Of a stretch of 34,127 bases of DNA, positions 16,407 to 25,411 are shown piece after piece. The DNA lies in assembly GCA_023664865.1 (NCBI GenBank), contig JAMPEU010000028.1, positions 1 to 34,127 of the forward strand, written 5' to 3'. The position numbers and the translations under genes were made by a program. The notes below the pieces were generated by a model. That model did no database searches. It was given only the letters and a program-made list of their open reading frames with translations, and had not been told where the DNA came from. This DNA comes from Butyrivibrio sp. GTDB lineage: Bacteria; Bacillota; Clostridia; Lachnospirales; Lachnospiraceae. The stretch's first letter is position 1; each line of letters starts with the position of its first letter.

Positions 16407-16532
16407 TCATAAACTATTTTAATTCAATGCAAACCGTTTTTAATTATACTAGACTTAAACCTGATTTTTAAATGAATGCACAGTTATTATCATACATATA
16501 CTTAATTAACAACATAGTAGGCGGGCATTTTC

Positions 16533-18386
16533 TTGAAAAAGAGACTCTCTCCCAAACAATGGCTCGGAGCAGTTGTAATCTTGCTCCTTTTTATCTTATT
16601 GACATTCTTTTTGTATGGCACATTTCACGAAGACTCACAGTTTGAAAAATTCACGGAAGAACTGTTCAAATCAGAGATGTGCGCAAACCCAATCAATCTC
16701 CACTTTACTTTGACAGATGCGTCCAAATACGGAATTGATGAAAGCAGCGTCCCACTTCCCGTATATCATGCGGGAGAAGCTCTTGAAAACAGGGACAGGG
16801 CGGACGAAATTCTGCTTTCTCTAAAGAATTTTAATCCGGATAAACTGTCTTCCGTGAATCAATACACTTATATACTTTTATCCTCTTATCTGGCTGCGTC
16901 CAAAGAGAATGCTTCTTATCTTTATTATGAAGAACCGCTCTCGCCGTCTTCCGGCGTACAGTCAGGTCTGCCGCTATTGCTTTCGGAATACAGGATATCA
17001 TCTGTAAGCGATGTAGAAAATTACCTTTCAATTCTTACGCAGATTCCTTCTTATCTTGAGGGCATCATTCTTTATGAGCGAGAAAAAGCGGAGCAGGGGC
17101 TTTTTATGTCCGATTCTTCCGCCGACAAAGTAATTGAACAGTGTACAATGTTAATGGCGCCGCGCAGCCTTGAATCCGGTGAACATTTTCTGGAAACAAC
17201 CTTTGAACAACGCCTTAATGATTTAGTGACGCAAGGAGTAATAAGCGAAACACAAGCGCAAAGCTGGATATCGGAAAACAACCGCCTTCTCTTGACCGTA
17301 ATCGCTCCCGCCTATGATAAGCTTGCCGATGAGCTGACGCTTTTAAAAGGCAGCGGAACCAACTCACAAGGGCTTGCATACTACCCCGACGGTCAGGAAT
17401 ACTATCAGGCATATCTGCGCATTAATACAGGTTCTTACAGAAACATACCAGAGATAAAGGAAATGCTTGCAAAAGATTTTGAAAAAAACTTCACGGCTAT
17501 GATTACGCTTTTTAGGCAGCAGCCTGATTTAAATTCCCTGCTTGCTGACGGCAGCTCTTATTTTCCAGCCCTTACGCCGGAAGATATGCTGCTTAAGCTG
17601 CAGTCCATGATAGCGCAAGATTATCCGCCTATCACTTACAACATGGACAACGCAGCCGCCGACAGTGCGCCCTCAAGCAGCAATACTATTCAATGCAGCA
17701 TCAAATACGTGGACGAATACCTTGCGCCGTACTCCGCCCCGGCATTCTATCTGACGCCGCCGATTGATGATGCAAGTGAAAACGTCATATACATAAACAC
17801 TATGGACAATACCGATGACCTTACCCTCTTCACAACACTTGCGCACGAAGGATATCCGGGGCATTTGTATCAGACCGTATATCATCAGAATTATGTTCAG
17901 GCTAAAGGCGCCTCGCCGCTGCGAAACATTCTGAATTACGGCGGATATATAGAAGGCTGGGCTATGTATGTGGAGCTTAACTCTTATGATTATGCCATTA
18001 ATCTGACAAAAGATATATACCCCGAAACAGAATACCTATATACGGCGGAAAAGCTAAACAGACAGATTCAACTGTGCCTCTATTCGCTGCTTGACATTAT
18101 CATTCATTATGAAGGCGCATCATATGAAAGGGTGAAGGCTATTCTCTCCGCCATCGGCTTTACGGAAGAAGAAAGCATACGCAGCATTTATGAATATATT
18201 ATAGAAGAACCCTGTAATTATTTAAAATATTATCTGGGGTATTTAGAGATTGAGGAATTAAAGCAGCAGGCTCAGAGCCTCTGGGGAGACTCATATACGC
18301 CTTACCGTTTCCATACTTTCATACTGGATAACGGTCCGGCGGACTTTAGGACTCTTGGAAGACTGCTTGCGCTTACACAGTCATAA
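16533..18386 (+). CDS. Membrane-anchored DUF885 zinc metallopeptidase
   Basis: This is the only plus-strand gene. The 617-residue protein starts with a signal anchor or uncleaved signal (about 10-29), putting the rest outside the cell. The DUF885 zinc motif is HEGYPGH at 438-444 (H438, E439, H444), and E474 in GGYIEGWAMY is the likely third ligand. Related proteins of this group include putative carboxypeptidases and dipeptidases, so cleavage of peptides outside the membrane is a reasonable inference. The start codon is TTG with only a weak purine-rich site upstream (GGCGGG), which suggests modest expression or a different start. It is monocistronic and ends at a hairpin terminator. Confidence 0.88.
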   Translation: MKKRLSPKQWLGAVVILLLFILLTFFLYGTFHEDSQFEKFTEELFKSEMCANPINLHFTLTDASKYGIDESSVPLPVYHAGEALENRDRADEILLSLKNFNPDKLSSVNQYTYILLSSYLAASKENASYLYYEEPLSPSSGVQSGLPLLLSEYRISSVSDVENYLSILTQIPSYLEGIILYEREKAEQGLFMSDSSADKVIEQCTMLMAPRSLESGEHFLETTFEQRLNDLVTQGVISETQAQSWISENNRLLLTVIAPAYDKLADELTLLKGSGTNSQGLAYYPDGQEYYQAYLRINTGSYRNIPEIKEMLAKDFEKNFTAMITLFRQQPDLNSLLADGSSYFPALTPEDMLLKLQSMIAQDYPPITYNMDNAAADSAPSSSNTIQCSIKYVDEYLAPYSAPAFYLTPPIDDASENVIYINTMDNTDDLTLFTTLAHEGYPGHLYQTVYHQNYVQAKGASPLRNILNYGGYIEGWAMYVELNSYDYAINLTKDIYPETEYLYTAEKLNRQIQLCLYSLLDIIIHYEGASYERVKAILSAIGFTEEESIRSIYEYIIEEPCNYLKYYLGYLEIEELKQQAQSLWGDSYTPYRFHTFILDNGPADFRTLGRLLALTQS

Positions 18387-18411
18387 ACATTCCGTCGAAC
18401 GTACCATCAAT

Positions 18412-18441
18412 AAGGGGCATCGCATTGCGCGCCGCCCCTTT
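18412..18441. terminator. Hairpin terminator between the convergent DUF885 and ABC permease genes
   Basis: AAGGGGC (18412-18418) pairs with GCCCCTT (18434-18440) across a 15-base loop that can fold further (GCAT/TGC). It is followed by a short T-rich stretch on the plus strand. It lies 25 bases after the DUF885 stop and five bases from the permease stop, so it can serve both convergent genes. Confidence 0.7.
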
Positions 18442-18445
18442 ATCA

Positions 18446-21400
18446 TTATTCTATAGACTTCAAAGATTCCGCCATATTAATTTTTTCAAGCTTAAAGAAC
18501 ATTATGCAGTTCACAAACATAGCAAATACGAAAGTAAATATCAGGCTGAGCATATAGCTTGCAGGCTTTACAATCGTTTTAAAGGAAATCATGTCAATCT
18601 GGACATTGTACATGACAAACTGATGAAGGAACTTGCCTAATAAAAGCCCCACGACTGCACCTATAGCCGTTAGTATCAGATTTTCACGGAAAACATAGTC
18701 CGCGGTTTCTTTCGAATAAAACCCAAGCACCTTTATTGTCGCTATCTCCCTTATCCGCTCGGTTATATTTATATTGGTCAGATTATACAGCACAATGAAG
18801 GCAAGGCTCCCTGCGCAGACTATAATAAGGGCGACGATATAGTCCATGTTTTTCATCATATTGCCGACTCTGTCACGCATATCCTGAATAACTGAAACGG
18901 AAAGGACATTGTCCATATCGGCAATCCGCGCCGCCGCTTCATGAATGTCCGCCCCCTCTTTTGCATTGGCATACGCGCTCTTATATTCAGGCTCTGCGCC
19001 AAGCTGCTTAATATAACCCTCTTTATTAATATAAATATAATTATAAACGAAGTTTTCGCATATAGCAGATACGGTCACTTCCATGCTGTTCATGTCGTTA
19101 TCCCTTAAAACCACAGTATCCCCTGCTTTAATCCCCATGCTTTCTGCAATCTTAGATGTAAGGACTGCCTCCGCCCCCGTCGGATAGGCAATCGCCTCAC
19201 CCGACAGCGTATGCAGATTTACAAATTCGCTTACTTCTTCTACATTTTGGAAAACCTCCATATATACGGATTTGGTTTTACCGTTATAATCCATGTCTAC
19301 GCTTTCTTCATAGCGATATGCTATACTGTCGATCATATCCGCAGTATTCTTAGTCATATTATCAATATCCGAATCGCTCACCCGCTCCGAAAAGCTGATT
19401 CCTATATCGTATATCTGAATCTCATCATACTGCAGATCCGCAATATCCATCACGGAATCTTTGATGCCGAAACCTGTTACAAGCAGCGCGGTACAGCCGC
19501 TTATGCCAAGCACCATCATGAAGAACCTTTTCTTATAGCGCACGATATTGCGTGCTGAAACCTTATGTAAAAACTTCATTCTGTTCCAGATGAAAGTAAT
19601 CTTCTCTAAGAAAATGCGCTTGCCGTTCTTAGGCGCTTTCGGACGTATAAGTTCCGCCGGCACACTGTAAAGTTCATACTTACAGGAGAAATATACCGCC
19701 CCTACGGAGCAGAGAATCGCTGCCGCAAGTGAAAGCGCCGCCACCCCGAAATTAAGAACATACTTGATTTCCGGCATGTCGTACATAATCTTATACCCTT
19801 CCCAGATTACCTTCGGGAAAAGCCACGAGCCAACCGCGCAGCCTATTACAGCGCCTACTAAAGCCGCGCTTCCGGCATAAAACAGGAACTTGCCCATAAT
19901 GACTCTGTTATCATATCCAAGCGCCTTTAATACGCCAATCTGCGTCCTCTGCTCTTCCACCATCCTATTCATGGTCGTCATGCACACCAATGCGGCAACC
20001 AGAAAGAAGAATACCGGGAATACATTAGCAATGCCCGCCACGATTTCTGAATCGCTCTCGTAACACGCATAGCCAATATTAGTATTGCGGGTGAGCGCAT
20101 AATAATCCGGTTTTTCGATATCATCAAGCTCCGCCTGCGCGTCGTCTATCTTTTGCTGCGCGTCCGCCACCTCTTTATCAAAATCGCTCTTAGCGTCTTC
20201 ATATTCGATTTTGGCATCTGCAATATCTTCCTTAGCGGTTAAAATATCCTCTCTTGCCGTCGAAATATCTTCTCTTGATGATGCGAGTTCATCTCTTGCC
20301 GTATTAAGCTGCGCCTCACCGTTAAGAAGCTGTCTCTCGTTTTCTTCTATTTCACTCCTCATCGCCGCTATCTGTTCCCTGCCCGCCTGAATCTGCATTA
20401 CAGCAGCCTGATACTGCTCTGCGGGTAACATTGCCGCCATTGCCGGAAGCTGTGCTTCTCTTTCGTCAAGCTCTGCTTCCTGCGCGTCAAGCATGTCTTT
20501 TGCCTGTTGGATTTCTGCTCTTCCGTCGGCTATTTCCTGCTCTCTGTCAGCAATCTCCTGTTCGCCGTCCGTGATTTGCTGTTCACCGTCAGCTATTTCC
20601 TGCTCGCCGTCGGCAATCTCCTGTTCGCCGTCCGTAATCTGCTGCCAAGCCGAGTCCAGTTCTTCCTGTGCTTCCGCCTTTTTATCGTCAAGTTCTGTCT
20701 GTGCGTCGTCTATTTTCTCCTGCGCCTCTGCAATCAATTTATCGTATCTTATCTGAACAAGCTCCTGCGTTTTATCCTCTACCGACTCTTGAAGCGAGTC
20801 AATATAATCTTCATATTTATCCGTATATACATGGTATTTCTGCCTCATCGTCAAGTATATTCCCGTCAGGTAATCGCAGTCAAAAGATTCTTTCGGCACG
20901 CAGATAAACGCTGCAATCCTGCCATCGCCAATAGCCGTAGTCCCTCTCTCGAAATTAATATAGCATGGGGACTGTACGATGCCGACCACAGTATATGTAG
21001 TATTTCTAAACATTTCCAGCGTATCTTCATTATTATTTTCTGTTACCGTGATATGCGAGCCAATCATTGACTCGCCCGCCATATTGGCATCCAGAACGCA
21101 CTCGTCTGCGCTCTCCGGCAGCCTTCCGGCAGTCACCGTAACCATATTAATCGTTTCCGGCACAGTGAAAATTTTGTATGCAGACTCGCTGCCGTCTTCT
21201 ATTACACATAAAGCGTCAACGGATATAGTTCCTTCCGCAGCTTCTATTTCTTCAAGCTCTGTAAATTTTTCAACGTCTTCTTCCGTAAAGCCTATAGTTG
21301 AGAGCAGATTAAAGTCAAAGAAATTCCTCTCTCTAAGATAGTCGTTCTCCGTTTCTATCATAGCCGGAGTAGTCATTTTAAGCCCCACATATAAGGCAAC

Positions 21401-21490
21401 CCCAAGCATCACAATCGCCAGAATCGCCATATACCGTCCTAAGCTTGCTTTAATCTCCCTTATGGTTGTTTTTATCATTGCACCGCTCAT
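18446..21490 (-). CDS. ABC exporter permease, FtsX/MacB-like, with long extracellular coiled coil
   Basis: This 1014-residue permease pairs with the upstream ATPase. One helix lies at 19-39, followed by a first extracellular part. A coiled coil runs from about 225 to 460, with a stretch of near-perfect DGEQEIA heptads at about 285-325. The first FtsX domain (helices near 488, 540 and 585) and a second set after 655, including a C-terminal trio, complete the double-FtsX layout. The start at 21490 has AAGGAG eight bases upstream. Such proteins export lipophilic or peptide substrates, or act mechanically on envelope enzymes; the cargo here is unknown. The coil may reach to the wall or to a partner. 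Confidence 0.92.
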   Translation of the reverse strand: MSGAMIKTTIREIKASLGRYMAILAIVMLGVALYVGLKMTTPAMIETENDYLRERNFFDFNLLSTIGFTEEDVEKFTELEEIEAAEGTISVDALCVIEDGSESAYKIFTVPETINMVTVTAGRLPESADECVLDANMAGESMIGSHITVTENNNEDTLEMFRNTTYTVVGIVQSPCYINFERGTTAIGDGRIAAFICVPKESFDCDYLTGIYLTMRQKYHVYTDKYEDYIDSLQESVEDKTQELVQIRYDKLIAEAQEKIDDAQTELDDKKAEAQEELDSAWQQITDGEQEIADGEQEIADGEQQITDGEQEIADREQEIADGRAEIQQAKDMLDAQEAELDEREAQLPAMAAMLPAEQYQAAVMQIQAGREQIAAMRSEIEENERQLLNGEAQLNTARDELASSREDISTAREDILTAKEDIADAKIEYEDAKSDFDKEVADAQQKIDDAQAELDDIEKPDYYALTRNTNIGYACYESDSEIVAGIANVFPVFFFLVAALVCMTTMNRMVEEQRTQIGVLKALGYDNRVIMGKFLFYAGSAALVGAVIGCAVGSWLFPKVIWEGYKIMYDMPEIKYVLNFGVAALSLAAAILCSVGAVYFSCKYELYSVPAELIRPKAPKNGKRIFLEKITFIWNRMKFLHKVSARNIVRYKKRFFMMVLGISGCTALLVTGFGIKDSVMDIADLQYDEIQIYDIGISFSERVSDSDIDNMTKNTADMIDSIAYRYEESVDMDYNGKTKSVYMEVFQNVEEVSEFVNLHTLSGEAIAYPTGAEAVLTSKIAESMGIKAGDTVVLRDNDMNSMEVTVSAICENFVYNYIYINKEGYIKQLGAEPEYKSAYANAKEGADIHEAAARIADMDNVLSVSVIQDMRDRVGNMMKNMDYIVALIIVCAGSLAFIVLYNLTNINITERIREIATIKVLGFYSKETADYVFRENLILTAIGAVVGLLLGKFLHQFVMYNVQIDMISFKTIVKPASYMLSLIFTFVFAMFVNCIMFFKLEKINMAESLKSIE
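20513..20638 (-). repeat. Six 21-base tandem repeats encoding heptads of the permease coiled coil
   Basis: Six consecutive 21-base units begin at 20513, 20534, 20555, 20576, 20597 and 20618. Each encodes one seven-residue turn of the coil (pattern I-A/T-D-G-E-Q-E/Q). Units 3 and 6 of this series differ at a single position, and units 2-3 resemble 5-6, indicating a second-order 63-base duplication. Confidence 0.9.
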
Positions 21491-21544
21491 TTAACTGACT
21501 CCTTGTACCTTAGCCATAACTCTAAGAAGGTTTACCTACTGTAA

Positions 21545-22261
21545 TTACCACTCGATTTCTTCTACAGGAACTATGCTCTCATTCATTTCTATCTTCTGCA
21601 CTGTTCCGCTCTTTACTGTGATTATTCTGTCCGCCATGGCAGTAAGCGCCTGATTATGTGTAATGACTACGACTGTCACGCCCTCGTTGCGGCATGTATC
21701 CTGAAGCAATTTTAATACGGCTTTTCCCGTATTATAATCCAGCGCGCCGGTCGGTTCGTCGCAAAGCAGCAGTTTCGGATTTTTGGCAAGCGCCCTCGCA
21801 ATAGCTACCCGCTGCTGTTCGCCGCCCGATAATTGCGCGGGGAAATTCCCCGCCCGCTCTTTTAAGCCTACCATTTCCAGAACCGTCATAGCGTCCATGG
21901 GATTTTTACAAATCTGCGCCGCCAGTTCTACATTTTCAAGCGCCGTCAGATTTTGCACCAGATTATAGAACTGGAATACAAAGCCGATGTCAAACCGTCT
22001 GTACGATGTAAGTTTCTTGCTATTGTAAGCAGAAATATCCTCGCCGTCCAGAAGAACTTGTCCGGCAGAAAGAGCGTCCATGCCGCCCAATATATTTAAA
22101 ATCGTCGTCTTTCCTGCGCCGGACGCGCCTACGACCACGCAAAACTCCCCTTTTTCGATGGTAAAATTAACATCTTTAAGGGCTTCAATATCCACTTCGC
22201 CCATGTGATAGGTCTTGCTTACATTCTTAAATTCTACAAATGCGCCCATTTTAATAACCAT
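21545..22261 (-). CDS. ABC transporter ATP-binding protein (LolD/MacB type)
   Basis: This ATPase powers the permease encoded next. With the ATG at 22261 it is 238 residues: Walker [10 protein letters not shown] at 45-53, Q-loop near 97, signature LSGGEQQ at 144-150, Walker B LLLCDEP at 164-170, and a switch histidine in VVITHNQ. It belongs to the lipoprotein-release/macrolide-export group by its [15 protein letters not shown] start. The start is uncertain: AAAGGA lies very close to the 22261 ATG and 14 bases before the one at 22249, and an in-frame GTG at 22300 is also open, with no family similarity before 22255. The permease gene starts 54 bases after its stop. Confidence 0.92.
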   Translation of the reverse strand: MVIKMGAFVEFKNVSKTYHMGEVDIEALKDVNFTIEKGEFCVVVGASGAGKTTILNILGGMDALSAGQVLLDGEDISAYNSKKLTSYRRFDIGFVFQFYNLVQNLTALENVELAAQICKNPMDAMTVLEMVGLKERAGNFPAQLSGGEQQRVAIARALAKNPKLLLCDEPTGALDYNTGKAVLKLLQDTCRNEGVTVVVITHNQALTAMADRIITVKSGTVQKIEMNESIVPVEEIEW

Positions 22262-22365
22262 GTTCCTTTCTTTTGCCTGCGGATTTATGTGCCTAAACAC
22301 AAACCTTTCGTAACATATGTGAACATTTACTTACAGCCTTTTACGTTTATATCTGATATTTTCAC

Positions 22366-22394
22366 ATTTTATCATATTTTCCCGCCTGCTTAAA
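22366..22394 (-). promoter_or_regulatory. Candidate promoter of the ABC exporter pair
   Basis: TAAAAT with a TGA extended -10 (complement of 22366-22374) lies 17 bases after TTTAAG (complement of 22389-22394). The leader of about 100 bases downstream contains ATATGTGAACAT (22315-22326), an imperfect palindrome that could be a repressor site. The -35 match is poor. Confidence 0.33.
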
Positions 22395-22430
22395 TAGGTT
22401 GATTATTAAAAAAATATAAAAGATGCAGCC

Positions 22431-22958
22431 CTACATAAGTTTCGCCAGCATAATGCTTGCGGCAACGCCTGACATTGTGGCAAGAAGCGCGCCTTTAAGG
22501 GTATATTTGGTTTTAGTGACTTTAGCCGCCATATAATATACCGACATGGTATAGAATACGGTTTCCGTGCAGCTTGTCATTATCGACGTCGTCATGCCGA
22601 TTAACGAGTCCGGCCCGTGGTTTTTGAAGATATCAAGCACCAGTCCCGTCGCTGCCGAGGACGAAAACATTTTAACCAGAATGAGCGGCACTAACTCTGA
22701 TGAAAAGCCAAGCCTCTCCGTAATGCCTGAGAACAAACCGCCCAGAAATGTAAGAAAGCCCGATGCGCGCAGTATCCCTACCGCCACCATCAGCCCAATC
22801 AATGTAGGCATAATCCGTATTACCGTATAGAAGCCGTCCTTTGCTCCTTTAATAAAATCTTCATATACGTTTGACTTAACCGTAAGCCCATATGCCACTA
22901 TATAAAAAATAATAACCGGAATAATAATGTTAGAAAAATGTGTAAAAAGCTGTGCCAT
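22431..22958 (-). CDS. spmB: Spore maturation protein B
   Basis: SpmB is a membrane protein of the nucleoside-recognition (Gate) family. With SpmA it is needed for dehydration of the spore core in B. subtilis. The 175-residue sequence matches throughout: IPVIIFYIVAYGL, KGAKDGFYTVIRIMPTLIGLMVAVGILRASG, and the TTSIMTSCTETVFYTMSVYY segment with a conserved Cys-Thr-Glu-Thr. Four to five membrane helices are visible. Its usual partner spmA lies 4.4 kb upstream instead of next door. The start lacks a strong Shine-Dalgarno; an AGG lies in the hairpin that ends six bases before the ATG. Confidence 0.92.
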   Translation of the reverse strand: MAQLFTHFSNIIIPVIIFYIVAYGLTVKSNVYEDFIKGAKDGFYTVIRIMPTLIGLMVAVGILRASGFLTFLGGLFSGITERLGFSSELVPLILVKMFSSSAATGLVLDIFKNHGPDSLIGMTTSIMTSCTETVFYTMSVYYMAAKVTKTKYTLKGALLATMSGVAASIMLAKLM

Positions 22959-22964
22959 AGAAAT

Positions 22965-23000
22965 GCCTGCATAAATTCTTTACTTATAATTTATGCAGGC
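22965..23000 (-). promoter_or_regulatory. Perfect 13-bp inverted repeat joining the ROK gene end to the spmB start
   Basis: Arms 22965-22977 and 22988-23000 are perfect complements around a ten-base loop. On the transcript the 5' arm holds the last two codons and the TAA stop of the ROK kinase gene. The 3' arm holds the only AGG-like element before spmB and ends six bases from its ATG. There is no T-run after it, so it is more likely a translational switch or mRNA processing/stability element than a terminator. Confidence 0.7.
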
Positions 23001-23866
23001 CAAGATTCCATTATTCCAAGCTTTAACGCTCCCATGATGCCCTGCTTATCATCAAGGCTCTGCAGCACGATGTACGAATCCAAGTCTTCCAATTCTTTTG
23101 TCTTTAAATAACCGTTTAGCAGCTCTTTAAATCTATCCCTAATCATCGGAAGAAGCTGTTTCTGGTGCATAACGCCGCCTCCCAGGATAATGCGCTGCGG
23201 CGACAATATACAAGTATAATTAACAAGCGCCTGGGCAATATAGTCTGCTTCCATCTCCCAGACTTCTTTTTTATCCGAGAGTTCAGCCGCTTTCTTTCCC
23301 CATCTGCCCTCAATGGCTGGCCCGGCTGCAAGCCCTTCAAAACAATTCTCATGGAAGGGACAGAACCCCTGATAATTATCATCATGACGCTTGTGAAGCA
23401 GTATATGTCCGCCTTCAGGGTGCAGCATTCCATGCAGCAGTTTACCATCAGAAATTATGCCGACGCCGATTCCCGTTCCTATGGTAATGTAGATGCAACT
23501 GTTAAGGCCTTTCCCTGCTCCCCATGTATACTCTCCCAACACGGAACCGTTCACATCCGTGTCAAAGCCCACAGGAACATTAAGCGCCTTTTTAAACGCC
23601 CCTACTATATCATAGTTCTTCCACGCCGTCTTGGGTGTCGTCGTAATATAACCGTAAGTGTCGGAATCACGGTTTAAATCAATCGGTCCGAAACAGCCGA
23701 TTCCCAATGTCTCTATACCTTTTTCCCGAAAAAATGAAATCAGCCGCGGAACCGTAATCTCCGGAGTCTCAGTAGGTATTGATATCTGTTCTAATATCTC
23801 GCCATTTTCATTGCCTATGGCGCATACCATCTTAGTACCGCCTGCCTCTAATGCGCCTGCTAACAT
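22991..23866 (-). CDS. ROK-family sugar kinase, fructokinase-like
   Basis: This 291-residue kinase phosphorylates a hexose with ATP. GALEAGGTKMVCAIG at the start is the phosphate loop and D104 in FDTDVNGS the catalytic base. The zinc-type motif uses H154 (EGGH), C169, H172 and C175 (CPFHENCFEGLA), the pattern of Firmicute ROK fructokinases such as GmuE rather than of CPCG-type glucokinases. The upstream TIM-barrel gene overlaps its start by seven bases, and AAAGGAG lies seven bases before its ATG. It is the third gene of a ThuA-isomerase-kinase cluster, which suggests that it phosphorylates the ketose those enzymes release. Confidence 0.91.
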   Translation of the reverse strand: MLAGALEAGGTKMVCAIGNENGEILEQISIPTETPEITVPRLISFFREKGIETLGIGCFGPIDLNRDSDTYGYITTTPKTAWKNYDIVGAFKKALNVPVGFDTDVNGSVLGEYTWGAGKGLNSCIYITIGTGIGVGIISDGKLLHGMLHPEGGHILLHKRHDDNYQGFCPFHENCFEGLAAGPAIEGRWGKKAAELSDKKEVWEMEADYIAQALVNYTCILSPQRIILGGGVMHQKQLLPMIRDRFKELLNGYLKTKELEDLDSYIVLQSLDDKQGIMGALKLGIMESWPA

Positions 23867-24687
23867 GACAATTCTCCTTTTATAAGTTTCTGCAAAAATT
23901 CAGACGAACTTCTCATGCACTGTTCCTGATTCGGCGCGTCAAAATGCTCAACCGCCAGATAATCGTCATAGCCGTTTGCTTTAAGCTTCATAATAAGTTC
24001 TGCAATGGGAATGTTCCCTGCCCCTGTGGCAACCGAGGAAAATCCTTCTCCGCGGTCCTTACAATGCACATGTGCCACTTTGTCCTTAAGAAGCTCCCAT
24101 GCTTTCATAACGTCTTCCCCGTTATAGATAAAATTCCCCATATCCAGCGTATAGCGCAGTCCCGGAACGTTTTCCAGAAACCATTTTATACCGTACATAT
24201 TGGAAAGTGGAGACTTTATATCATCAAAATCCTCGACCGTCACCGTCACGCCTGTATTAGAAGCAACCCTTACGCAGTCGTTAAGTCCTTTCGCCATATT
24301 TACAGCCTTGTCATTATGGTTAAAGAAATCAGACAGCCTTTCATAATCATGCGCCAGCGTCCACATTTCATCAGCTTCTGCCTGTGAAAGGAATCCCGGT
24401 ACAACGAGAATCTTTCCGACATTCAGCCTTACGGCGGTTTCAATATGCCTATTTATCTTATCCGCCTTGGACTTATTCTCCATTTTGTAAAACTCATAGA
24501 TGCAGCTTATTCTAAGCCCCGCATCTTTTAATAGTTTGAGCGTCTCTTCATGCTCAAGAAGATGTTCCAGACGAATCTCAACCGCCTCAATCCCTGCTGC
24601 GTATACTCCCTGCAGCAGTTTTTCTATTGGCTTGCCGCTCTGCCCTGCAGCCTGCAAAATATGGTCGAAAAATACGGATATTTTCAC
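23860..24687 (-). CDS. TIM-barrel sugar isomerase/epimerase (xylose-isomerase-like)
   Basis: This 275-residue protein belongs to the AP_endonuc_2/xylose-isomerase-like TIM barrel group that isomerises or epimerises sugars with a divalent metal. Metal ligands are suggested by VTVEDFDD, LDMGNF, VHCKDRG and YLAVEHFD, in the usual order along the barrel. The N-terminal MKISVFFDHILQAAGQSGKP and VYAAGIEAVEIRLEHL segments are the first two strand-helix units. It overlaps the ThuA gene by four bases upstream and the kinase gene by seven downstream. The exact sugar is not clear. Members of this family are frequent partners of ThuA proteins and oxidoreductases in sugar catabolic clusters. Confidence 0.88.
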   Translation of the reverse strand: MKISVFFDHILQAAGQSGKPIEKLLQGVYAAGIEAVEIRLEHLLEHEETLKLLKDAGLRISCIYEFYKMENKSKADKINRHIETAVRLNVGKILVVPGFLSQAEADEMWTLAHDYERLSDFFNHNDKAVNMAKGLNDCVRVASNTGVTVTVEDFDDIKSPLSNMYGIKWFLENVPGLRYTLDMGNFIYNGEDVMKAWELLKDKVAHVHCKDRGEGFSSVATGAGNIPIAELIMKLKANGYDDYLAVEHFDAPNQEQCMRSSSEFLQKLIKGELSC

Positions 24688-25391
24688 AGCTTAACTTCCT
24701 CACATTCCATCTTTTTCCTGCTTGCGGCAACCGGAGCGCAGAAACGCACAGCGTTGATAATTATTTTCTGAATCTCCGGTTTATAGTACACTGGGTACTC
24801 CTCATGCCCCGGCTGAAAATAAAATATCTTGCCAAGCCCCCTTGAAAAAGTACAGCCGCTCCTAAACACTTCCCCGCCGGAAAACCAGCCTGTAAAAACT
24901 ACATCGTCCGGCTTGGGAATGTCAAAAAATTCTCCATACATTTCTTCCTGCGAAAGCTCAATCATATCCGGCACGCCTTTTGCTATAGGGTGCGACGGTG
25001 CGGTACACCAAAGTTTCTCACTGTCGCCATGCCGCCATTTTAATGTCATGGAGGTTCCTAAAAGCCGTTTCATAATCTTGCTAAAGTGCGCCGAATGAAG
25101 GGCAATCAAACCCATTCCCCCCAATACATGGTTCTGTACGCGCTCTGCAACAATATCAGAAAACTCATCCTGCAAAGCATGGCTCCATATAATCAGCACA
25201 TCTGTTTCAGCCAACACTTCCTCACTCAGCCCATGCTCCGGCATATCAAAAGTCGCCGTTCTTACCTCGAAGTCTTCTTCGCTTTGTAAAAAGGAAGCAA
25301 TACAGCCATGAATACCGTCCGGATATACTTTTGCGATATTTTCATATTCCCTCTCATGCTTATATTCATTCCAAACCGTCACCCTAATCAT
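24684..25391 (-). CDS. ThuA-like protein (trehalose utilisation family)
   Basis: This 235-residue protein has the ThuA fold, related to class I glutamine amidotransferases. It begins MIRVTVWNEYKHE, the standard start of the family. It contains LIIWSHALQDEF, GMGLIALHSAHFSKIMKRLLG, and the C-terminal IFYFQPGHEEYPVYY segment. ThuA proteins act on disaccharides or their keto forms, but the chemistry is not well defined. The GGAG site is 13 bases from the ATG, long but unambiguous because an earlier ATG opens only four codons. It follows the chemoreceptor gene by 20 bases and overlaps the isomerase gene, so all four are probably on one transcript. Confidence 0.9.
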   Translation of the reverse strand: MIRVTVWNEYKHEREYENIAKVYPDGIHGCIASFLQSEEDFEVRTATFDMPEHGLSEEVLAETDVLIIWSHALQDEFSDIVAERVQNHVLGGMGLIALHSAHFSKIMKRLLGTSMTLKWRHGDSEKLWCTAPSHPIAKGVPDMIELSQEEMYGEFFDIPKPDDVVFTGWFSGGEVFRSGCTFSRGLGKIFYFQPGHEEYPVYYKPEIQKIIINAVRFCAPVAASRKKMECEEVKL

Positions 25392-25411
25392 ACCAAAGCC
25401 ATGTCTCCTTC

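Noticed and set aside
16428-16443. CcpA cre or LacI-type operator before the pentose unit
   Set aside because: Only one half matches (TGCAAACCG); the other half is A/T-rich and the symmetry fails, so it is mentioned only as a weak possibility.
20513-20638. Regular 21-base repeats, considered as a CRISPR-like array or minisatellite
   Set aside because: There are no spacers; the period is three times seven codons, and the units encode coiled-coil heptads in frame.
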